Shown here piece by piece: positions 5,369 through 11,201 of a stretch of 11,201 bases of DNA; the first letter of the stretch is position 1; the number at the start of each line of letters is the position of its first letter. Under the pieces are notes generated by a model. That model searched no databases. It saw only the letters and a program-made list of their open reading frames with translations, and was not told where the DNA came from. Source of the DNA: Flavobacteriaceae bacterium (GTDB taxonomy: Bacteria > Bacteroidota > Bacteroidia > Flavobacteriales > Flavobacteriaceae); contig JABAYZ010000104.1 of assembly GCA_018608735.1 (NCBI GenBank), forward strand, positions 1 to 11,201, in the 5' to 3' direction. Both the position numbers and the translations under genes were made by a program.

Positions 5369-7501
5369 TTATTTTAATATAGATTCTAGATCTAATAAAA
5401 ACGCATACTCCTTAGCGACTTCTTTTAAGGCCTCAAAACGTCCAGATGCGCCGCCGTGACCTGCTTCCATATTGGTGTGAAGGTACAGTTGCGACGTGTT
5501 ATTGTTTTGAGCTCTTAAGCGTGCAACCCATTTGGCAGGTTCCCAATATTGAACTTGAGAATCATGCAGACCTGTGGTCACTAACATATTTGGATAGCGT
5601 TTATTTGTAATGTTATCATATGGCGAATATGATTTCATATAATCGTAATAGGCTTTATCGTTTGGATTGCCCCACTCGTCATACTCTCCAGTAGTTAGCG
5701 GAATACTATCATCCAGCATCGTTGTTACAACATCTACAAAGGGCACCTGAGCTACAACTCCATTGTACAATTCAGGAGCTAAGTTTATGACAGCCCCCAT
5801 CAAAAGTCCACCTGCACTACCGCCCATCGCATAATGATGCTCGGAAGATGTATAATTATTTTCAATTAAATATTTTGAACAATCTACAAAATCTGAAAAC
5901 GTGTTTTTCTTTTTAAATAATTTTCCGTCCTCATACCATTGACGTCCCAAATATTGACCCCCTCTAATGTGTGCAATTGCAAAAATAAACCCTCGGTCTA
6001 AAAGGCTCATTCTAACCGTAGAAAAATACGGATCAATCGTACTTCCATAAGATCCATAGGCATATAATAACAAAGGCGTTACAGAAGATTTTTTGGTATC
6101 AACGTGACGCACCAAAGAGATCGGGATTTTTGTACCATCTGCAGCCGTAGCCCACAAACGTTCAGAAGTATAATTTTCTTTTTTAAATTTTCCACCTAAA
6201 ACGTCTTGTTCTTTTTTAATGGTTTTAGTTTTTGTGACCATATCAAAATCAATAACAGACGAAGGTGTTGTTAAAGACTGATATCCATATCTCAAAATTG
6301 TAGTGTCAAAATCAACATTTGTAGTGGTGTAGGCCGTATAGGTTTCGCTTTCAAAAGGCAGGTAATAACTATCGGTGCCGTCCCAACGTTTAATGTGAAT
6401 ATGGTTCAATCCGTTTTCACGTTCAGAAACCACTAGAAAGTCTTTGAAAATTTCAATACCCTCGAGCAATACCTCATCTCGGTGTGGAATCACATCGTTC
6501 CAATATTTTTTTTCGGTTTGTGTTTCCGACGTTTTTGAAAGCTTAAAATTTTGAGCGCCATCGGCATTTGAAACTATATAAAACGAATCTTCAAAATGAG
6601 AAATCCCATATTCTAAACCACGTGTTCTTGGTTGAAACACTTTGAAATCGCCATCAGGAGTATCAGCATTTAAAATTTGATATTCGGTAGTCAAGGTGCT
6701 ATAACTTACGATAACCAAATATTTTTTGGATTTGGTTTTATAAACGCTAACTCCAAAAGTATCATCTGTTTCTTCATAAATCAATTCATCCGATTTTTGA
6801 TCCGTATCTAGTTGATGCTTGTAAATAGCTTCTGAGCGCAACGTCGTTTCATCTTTCAACGTATAAAACAAGGTTTTGTTATCATTGGCCCAAGTACTAC
6901 CTCCAGTCGTGTTTGATATTTTATCTTTAAAAACCAAATTGGTTTTAAGATCCTTAATGTATAATGTATATTGACGTCTGCCAGTAGTATCAATTCCATA
7001 AGACACCAAATCATTATTTGGGTTTATATTTAAGCCAACTAATCTAAAATATGAATGGTCTTTTGCCATTTCATTACAATCAAATAAGAGCTCTTCTTCC
7101 GCTTCTAAGGTTCCCTTTTTTCGCGTATAAATAGGATAATCTTTCCCTTTTTCATATTTGGTAATGTACCAGTAGCCGTTGTATTTATAAGGCACAGAAC
7201 TGTCGTCTTCTTTGATTCTTGACTTCATTTCTTCGAACAAAGAGGTTTGAAATTTTTTGGTATGCGCAGTGTGGGCCTCATAGAAGTCATTTTCGGCATT
7301 AAGATAGTCAATCACTTCTGGATTTTCTCTATCGTTTAACCAATAATATTCATCAACTCGTACATCATCATGAGTCGTAAGGTTTTTTGGAATTTGTTTT
7401 GCTATTGGAGCATTCGGTAGTTCTGACATTGATTTATTAGTCTTGGTATCACAAGCAAAAAGTGAACTTATTAAAATTAGAAATAGAAATTTAAATTTCA
7501 T
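5369..7501 (-). CDS. Oligopeptidase B-like S9 serine peptidase, predicted lipoprotein
   Basis: The 710-residue peptidase belongs to the prolyl oligopeptidase clan (S9A), nearest to oligopeptidase B (PtrB), which cuts short peptides after basic residues. It has an N-terminal beta-propeller (about 45-430) and a C-terminal alpha/beta-hydrolase. The triad reads as Ser562 in MGGSAGGL, Asp647 in TGLHDSQV and His682 in NMEAGHGGASGR. AHIRGG, WYEDGKL and QVPFVDVVTTMLD are hallmark OpdB segments. The N-terminus MKFKFLFLILISSLFAC has a lipobox with Cys17, so the mature enzyme should be a lipid-anchored periplasmic protein, unlike cytosolic E. coli PtrB. The +2 residue is Asp; no strong surface-export signal is seen. 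It likely serves peptide scavenging. It lies 45 bases downstream of the threonine aldolase gene, with a weak TAAGTTTA (7530-7537, minus) as possible own promoter. Confidence 0.88.
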   Translation of the reverse strand: MKFKFLFLILISSLFACDTKTNKSMSELPNAPIAKQIPKNLTTHDDVRVDEYYWLNDRENPEVIDYLNAENDFYEAHTAHTKKFQTSLFEEMKSRIKEDDSSVPYKYNGYWYITKYEKGKDYPIYTRKKGTLEAEEELLFDCNEMAKDHSYFRLVGLNINPNNDLVSYGIDTTGRRQYTLYIKDLKTNLVFKDKISNTTGGSTWANDNKTLFYTLKDETTLRSEAIYKHQLDTDQKSDELIYEETDDTFGVSVYKTKSKKYLVIVSYSTLTTEYQILNADTPDGDFKVFQPRTRGLEYGISHFEDSFYIVSNADGAQNFKLSKTSETQTEKKYWNDVIPHRDEVLLEGIEIFKDFLVVSERENGLNHIHIKRWDGTDSYYLPFESETYTAYTTTNVDFDTTILRYGYQSLTTPSSVIDFDMVTKTKTIKKEQDVLGGKFKKENYTSERLWATAADGTKIPISLVRHVDTKKSSVTPLLLYAYGSYGSTIDPYFSTVRMSLLDRGFIFAIAHIRGGQYLGRQWYEDGKLFKKKNTFSDFVDCSKYLIENNYTSSEHHYAMGGSAGGLLMGAVINLAPELYNGVVAQVPFVDVVTTMLDDSIPLTTGEYDEWGNPNDKAYYDYMKSYSPYDNITNKRYPNMLVTTGLHDSQVQYWEPAKWVARLRAQNNNTSQLYLHTNMEAGHGGASGRFEALKEVAKEYAFLLDLESILK

Positions 7502-7546
7502 AGAGTGTAAATTTAAAGTTTTAAAAGTCTAAACTTACAAAAAAAA

Positions 7547-8566
7547 TCAGGGTTTGCGTAAAATTTCCAAAAGAATGGTATGCATCGCATCAGTATAATC
7601 TAAATGTGTCACCATTCTGAGCTTACCGCTTCCCATATCACTCACTAGGATATCATGCGCTTTTAATTTGTTTAGAAACAAATCTGCAGGAACATTGGAG
7701 TTTAGTTTGAATATGACAATGTTTGTTTCTACAGCTTCAACTCCAGAGATCGCATCCAGTTGTTCAAGGACAGTAGCGATATCTTTGGCTTTTTGATGAT
7801 CCTCTTTGAGGCGATCGAAGTGATGATCCAAAGCATAAGACGCTGCAGCTGCAAGCGATCCGATTTGGCGCATGCCTCCGCCCAACATTTTCCGAACTCG
7901 TAGCGCTTTATTCATGTGTACGTCGTTGCCAACCAACATAGACCCTACTGGAGCTCCTAAGCCTTTACTAAAACACACTGAAATCGTATCAAAAATTTCT
8001 CCATATTGAAGTGGTGTTTCAGGTTTTGCAACAAGCGCATTCCACAAGCGGGCACCATCCAAATGAAGTCCTAAATCATGAGTATCACAAACTATACGGA
8101 TTTTTGAGATTTCCTTAAAATCCCAACATGCACCACCGCCTTTGTTAGTTGTGTTTTCTAAAGTTACCAAAGATGTCAATGGACTGTGATAAAAATCAGG
8201 AGGGTTGATTGCGGCTTCTACTTGGTCAGCCGTCATCATGCCGCGATGTCCATCCACAAGATTGCAAGACACTCCACTATTGAAAGACACCCCACCACCT
8301 TCGTAATTATAAACATGTGCATATTTATCACAAATCAATTGCTCTCCGGGTTGTGTGTGTAATTTGATTGCGGTTTGATTGGCCATAGTCCCTGAGGGAA
8401 AAAATAAAGCTTTTGGCTTCCCAAAAAGCGCGGCGACTCGGGTTTCTAAAGCATTCACTGTTGGGTCTTCTGCATAGACATCGTCACCCAACTTGGCACT
8501 CATCATGGCATCTAACATCCCTTTTGAAGGTCTTGTAACGGTATCACTTCGTAAATCTATTTGCAT
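7547..8566 (-). CDS. ltaE: Low-specificity L-threonine aldolase
   Basis: This 339-residue, fold-type-I PLP enzyme splits L-threonine and L-allo-threonine to glycine and acetaldehyde in the cytoplasm. The N-terminus DLRSDTVTRP (4-13) is the family hallmark, followed by GDDVYAEDPTVN (27-38), SGTMANQ (58-64), His84 in AHVYNYEG (stacks on PLP), HLDGAR (168-173) with Arg173, and Schiff-base Lys201 in CFSKGLGAPVGS. Length and start at ATG 8566 agree with the family. It is divergent from prfB across 80 bases. On the minus strand only a weak promoter match (TAGTTTTA, 8584-8591) is seen. Just after its TGA comes a run of eight T on the minus strand without a convincing stem. The gene could supply glycine or interconvert serine; no direct link to the lipid genes is evident. 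Confidence 0.92.
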   Translation of the reverse strand: MQIDLRSDTVTRPSKGMLDAMMSAKLGDDVYAEDPTVNALETRVAALFGKPKALFFPSGTMANQTAIKLHTQPGEQLICDKYAHVYNYEGGGVSFNSGVSCNLVDGHRGMMTADQVEAAINPPDFYHSPLTSLVTLENTTNKGGGACWDFKEISKIRIVCDTHDLGLHLDGARLWNALVAKPETPLQYGEIFDTISVCFSKGLGAPVGSMLVGNDVHMNKALRVRKMLGGGMRQIGSLAAAASYALDHHFDRLKEDHQKAKDIATVLEQLDAISGVEAVETNIVIFKLNSNVPADLFLNKLKAHDILVSDMGSGKLRMVTHLDYTDAMHTILLEILRKP

Positions 8567-8621
8567 GAATTAATTTTTGGATATAAAACTACATATAATT
8601 TTAATTCTATACTATAAATTC

Positions 8622-8629
8622 TATTTTTG
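8622..8629 (+). promoter_or_regulatory. Candidate -7 promoter element of prfB
   Basis: TATTTTTG matches TAnnTTTG and ends 17 bases before the prfB ATG at 8647, predicting a leader of about 11 bases. No clear TTG is found about 20 bases upstream. Its position supports 8647, not the internal ATG at 8804, as the translation start. Confidence 0.45.
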
Positions 8630-8646
8630 TAATTCGAAATAAAATT

Positions 8647-9754
8647 ATGATAACACACGATCACATAAAAGATCTTTTTGAGCGCCTTGGAGCGTTGAGG
8701 AGGTATCTTTGACTTAGATGCCAAACGCATCGAAATTCAAAATGAAGAAGAAAAAACTTTTTCCCCTGATTTTTGGAACGATTCGAAAGCAGCCGAGCTG
8801 CTCATGAAATCTATACGTGTTAACAAAAAATGGGTAAGCGATTTTGAAACCGCGCAAACCTATGCAGAAGACCTGGAAGTCTTATTTGATTTTTTTAAGG
8901 AAGGAGAAACCTCTGCTGAAGATGTTGAAAAACAATTTGAGCTAGCTTCTACGTTTTTAGAAGATATTGAATTTAGAAATATGCTTTCGGAAGAAGGCGA
9001 TAGCCTTAGTGCAGTGCTGCAAATCACAGCTGGTGCTGGGGGTACAGAAAGTTGTGATTGGGCAAATATGCTCATGCGCATGTATGTCATGTATGCAGAG
9101 AAAAATAATTTTAAAATCAAAGAGCTAAATCTGCAAAATGGCGATGTAGCTGGAATCAAAACGGTAACACTACAAATTGAAGGCGACTTCGCTTTTGGAT
9201 GGTTGAAAGGTGAAAACGGCGTGCACCGTTTGGTACGGATCTCTCCTTTTGACAGTAATGCCAAACGCCATACAAGTTTTGCGTCTGTGTATGTATATCC
9301 ACTAGTTGATGACACCATTGAGATTGACATCAACCCAGCAGACATCGATATCACTACTGCACGATCAAGTGGAGCTGGTGGGCAAAATGTAAACAAAGTT
9401 GAAACCAAAGTTCAACTGACTCATAAACCTTCAGGGATCCAAATTTCATGTTCTGAAACACGATCTCAACACGACAACCGTTCGAGAGCGATGCAAATGC
9501 TAAAGTCGCAATTGTATGAAATTGAACTCAAAAAACAATTGGCGCAGCGTGAAGATATTGAAGCAGGGAAAATGAAAATTGAATGGGGCAGTCAAATTAG
9601 AAACTATGTCATGCATCCCTATAAACTTGTCAAAGATGTACGTACAGCCAAAGAAACTGGAAATGTTGATACTGTGATGAATGGAGAAATCACTCCTTTC
9701 CTAAAAGCATATTTGATGCTAATGGGCCAAAAAGAAAAATCGGACACTTTATAG
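8647..9754 (+). CDS. prfB: Peptide chain release factor 2, expressed by +1 programmed frameshift
   Basis: RF2 reads UGA and UAA stop codons and triggers peptide release on the ribosome. The coding region is in two frames. Positions 8647-8709 encode 21 residues ending RRYL and run into an in-frame TGA at 8710-8712. Skipping T8710 continues as DLDAKR... from 8711 to the TAG at 9752-9754, giving 368 residues against 365 in E. coli RF2. In the joined protein the stop-recognition motif SPF is at 199-201 and the catalytic GGQ at 244-246, each six residues before its E. coli position. The residue matching E. coli K-12 Thr246 is Ser. The ATG at 8804 would remove 52 residues of domain 1 and is not the real start. 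The ATG at 8647 has no Shine-Dalgarno, only A/T-rich DNA. The gene's own stop is TAG, which RF2 itself does not read. Confidence 0.96.
8698..8713 (+). other. prfB +1 programmed frameshift site (RF2 autoregulation)
   Basis: AGGAGG (8698-8703) is followed directly by TAT CTT TGA C. This is the classic prfB recoding signal: a Shine-Dalgarno-like hexamer, slippery CUU Leu codon, then UGA with C after it. When RF2 is scarce, termination at the TGA is slow, the P-site tRNA slips by +1 and full-length RF2 is made. The upstream and downstream frames join exactly into a conserved RF2 sequence, so this is not a sequencing error. Confidence 0.96.
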
Positions 9755-9776
9755 TACGCTTGTAAATGTAAACGTA

Positions 9777-9806
9777 CGAATATTACAATTGTTCGATTTT
9801 TTTTTT
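9777..9806 (+). terminator. Candidate intrinsic terminator after prfB
   Basis: CGAATA (9777-9782) can pair with TGTTCG (9790-9795) around a 7-base loop, one pair being G-T. An A and ten T residues (9797-9806) follow. The stem is weak, but the position, 22 bases after the prfB stop, and the T-tract fit a rho-independent terminator. A second weak stem, GTACG (9754-9758) with CGTAC (9773-9777), lies just upstream. No convincing promoter is seen for bioF in the rest of this 63-base gap, so read-through is possible. Confidence 0.4.
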
Positions 9807-9817
9807 AAGTTAGCATT

Positions 9818-10969
9818 ATGAAATTCCCAAATAACCTAATTTCAAAACTAACCTCAAGAAAAAACAATAATTCGTTCAGAGCATTACCAACTAATCACGA
9901 TCTGATCGATTTTTCGTCTAATGACTATTTAGGATTTTCACGAAATGAAAATATTTTAAAACTTGTTGAAACTGCGTCTAAAAACACAGGTTTTTTTAAT
10001 GGAAGTACTGGCTCGCGGCTGCTCTCTGGAAATCATACCATACATGTCGAAGTCGAAAATGAACTCGCTGAATTTTTCAAAACGCCTAGTACACTTCTAT
10101 TCAATTCAGGGTATGACGCCAATCTAGGAGTCCTTTCTAGTGTACCTCAACGCGGAGATATCATTTTATTTGACGAACTCTGTCATGCATCCATTAGAGA
10201 TGGGATTCGATTGTCAAATGCATCATCTTATAGTTTTAAACACAATACCCTTTCGGATTTAGAAAGAAAATATCTAAATACCAAAAAAGCATCAGTTACA
10301 ACATACATCGTTGTGGAATCAATTTACTCCATGGATGGGGATCGAGCCCCCTTGAAAGACATGGCTGAATTTTGCAAAAAAAATTCGTGTTTCTTCATTG
10401 TTGATGAGGCACATGCCACCGGCGTTTTTGGAACTCAAGGCAGAGGATTGATTGACGAACTTTGTCTGGATGATTTCATTTTTGCGAGAGTCGTTACTTT
10501 TGGAAAAGCATTGGGGTGTCACGGCGCAGTTGTTTTAGGTTCTAATGCGTTACGGAATTATTTAATAAACTTTTCAAGGCCGTTTATATACACAACCGCT
10601 ATGCCCATTCATGCCGCTTTAACCATGAAATTTGCGCTAAATGAACTTGAAACTACAGACCAACTCACAAGGCTGAAAAGAAATATTAGTGTATTTAAAA
10701 ATGCCCTTCAAACCCATAACTTACAAAACAGATTTATTGAAAGTGACAGCGCGATTCAAAGTTGTATTATAGGCGATCCCATAAAAACAAAAGCCATCGC
10801 AGCTACAATTCAAAAAGAGGGTTATGATGTGAAAGCCATATTAGTTCCAACTGTAGCCTTGGGAACAGAACGGATACGATTCTGTATTCATAGCTATAAT
10901 TCTGTGTCTGAAATTGAAGACATTCTTTATAAATTTAGTACACTTATTTATAATTTAAACCCCCTATAA
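9818..10969 (+). CDS. bioF: 8-amino-7-oxononanoate synthase (BioF)
   Basis: The 383-residue PLP alpha-oxoamine synthase performs an early step of biotin synthesis. It condenses L-alanine with pimeloyl-ACP/CoA to 8-amino-7-oxononanoate (KAPA) in the cytoplasm. Supporting residues are FSSNDYLGF (32-40), the GSTGSRLLSGNH segment (62-73), His123 in DELCHASIRDG, DEAHATGVFG (196-205), Schiff-base Lys230 in TFGKALGCHG, and Arg354/His358 in ERIRFCIHSYN. Length is normal for BioF. The bioD start follows 4 bases after the stop, so the two are surely co-transcribed and this settles BioF over other family members. It shares its fold and motif order with the capB-like protein at 2279-3541 but differs in the lysine motif (TFGKALGCHG against TFAKSMASTG). 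Confidence 0.93.
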   Translation: MKFPNNLISKLTSRKNNNSFRALPTNHDLIDFSSNDYLGFSRNENILKLVETASKNTGFFNGSTGSRLLSGNHTIHVEVENELAEFFKTPSTLLFNSGYDANLGVLSSVPQRGDIILFDELCHASIRDGIRLSNASSYSFKHNTLSDLERKYLNTKKASVTTYIVVESIYSMDGDRAPLKDMAEFCKKNSCFFIVDEAHATGVFGTQGRGLIDELCLDDFIFARVVTFGKALGCHGAVVLGSNALRNYLINFSRPFIYTTAMPIHAALTMKFALNELETTDQLTRLKRNISVFKNALQTHNLQNRFIESDSAIQSCIIGDPIKTKAIAATIQKEGYDVKAILVPTVALGTERIRFCIHSYNSVSEIEDILYKFSTLIYNLNPL

Positions 10970-10973
10970 ACAC

Positions 10974-11201
10974 ATGAATACCCTATTTATTACTGGTATT
11001 GGAACTGACGTTGGAAAAACAGTAGTGTCTGCTATGGTCTCAGAAGCCTTGAAAGCCGATTACTGGAAACCTATTCAGGCTGGTGAATTATCCCATTCAG
11101 ATTCCCACAAAATTGAAGAATTAATTAGCAATACACAATCAAAAATATTTAAAACTAGTTACGCCCTAAAAACGCCGATGAGTCCGCATGCAGCTGCTGA
11201 G
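10974..11201 (+). CDS. bioD: Dethiobiotin synthetase (BioD), N-terminal part; cut by window end
   Basis: Only the first 76 codons are present and the frame is open to the last base. The enzyme closes the ureido ring of biotin by ATP-dependent carboxylation of 7,8-diaminononanoate to dethiobiotin. The N-terminus MNTLFITGIGTDVGKT carries the characteristic BioD P-loop (GIGTDVGKT, 8-16; Lys15). YWKPIQAG (30-37) holds the conserved substrate-site lysine (Lys32). DSHKIEEL and the TPMSPHAAAE segment also fit the family. The start is 4 bases after the bioF stop. Further biotin genes (such as bioA or bioB) may follow outside the window. Confidence 0.93.
   Translation, partial: MNTLFITGIGTDVGKTVVSAMVSEALKADYWKPIQAGELSHSDSHKIEELISNTQSKIFKTSYALKTPMSPHAAAE

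Noticed and set aside
8584..8591. Minus-strand TAGTTTTA as promoter of the threonine aldolase gene
   Set aside because: It misses the conserved final G of TAnnTTTG and has no -33 TTG. Well placed, but too weak to list as a feature.
8860..9408. 182-codon open frame on the minus strand inside prfB
   Set aside because: It is a shadow of the prfB coding sequence, serine/proline-rich with no recognisable domain, while prfB is certain.
8804..9754. prfB as a simple 316-codon gene starting at ATG 8804
   Set aside because: This drops 52 conserved N-terminal residues. The upstream frame from 8647 plus the classic AGGAGG-TATCTTTGAC recoding site explains the true gene.
9806..9813. TAAGTTAG as a bioF promoter -7 element
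   Set aside because: One mismatch in the core, only 4 bases before the ATG, and the TTG at 9789-9791 is too close for a -33 element.

Overview
The window looks like a chromosomal segment of a marine-type Flavobacteriaceae (Bacteroidota). The evidence is AT-rich DNA, Bacteroidota-style promoter candidates (TAnnTTTG at about -7), few Shine-Dalgarno sequences before start codons, and proteins typical of flavobacteria. No rRNA, tRNA, CRISPR array or insertion sequence was seen, and no gene-free stretch exceeds about 240 bases.

Left part (178-5327): two plus-strand genes encode a secreted beta-barrel-type outer-membrane protein and a YghO/bacterial-ceramide-synthase-like N-acyltransferase of the GNAT fold. 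They converge, with only 4 bases between stops, on a minus-strand group. That group is a serine-palmitoyltransferase-like alpha-oxoamine synthase (candidate capB), a small DinB-like protein, and a cysteine-synthase-like enzyme (candidate capA). The most interesting reading is a sulfonolipid (capnine / N-acylcapnine) locus. CapA would make L-cysteate from phosphoserine and sulfite, CapB would condense cysteate with a fatty acyl thioester, and the YghO-like protein would be a candidate for adding the amide-linked fatty acid. The 3-keto reductase the pathway also needs is not in the window. The low-G+C DinB gene, a long imperfect inverted repeat beside it, and a 12-bp inverted repeat bracketing the capB-dinB-capA block hint at past rearrangement.

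Middle (5369-8566): still on the minus strand, an oligopeptidase-B-like S9 peptidase with a lipoprotein signal and a low-specificity L-threonine aldolase.

Right part (8647-11201): divergently, on the plus strand, prfB (release factor 2). Its full coding region starts at 8647 and needs a +1 programmed frameshift at an in-frame TGA (8710-8712), directly after an AGGAGG and a TATCTT. A terminator-like hairpin with a T-tract follows, then the biotin genes bioF and bioD. bioD is cut by the window end.

Four pyridoxal-phosphate enzymes lie here (capB-like, capA-like, threonine aldolase, BioF). Two of them, CapB-like and BioF, are paralogous alpha-oxoamine synthases with different predicted jobs.
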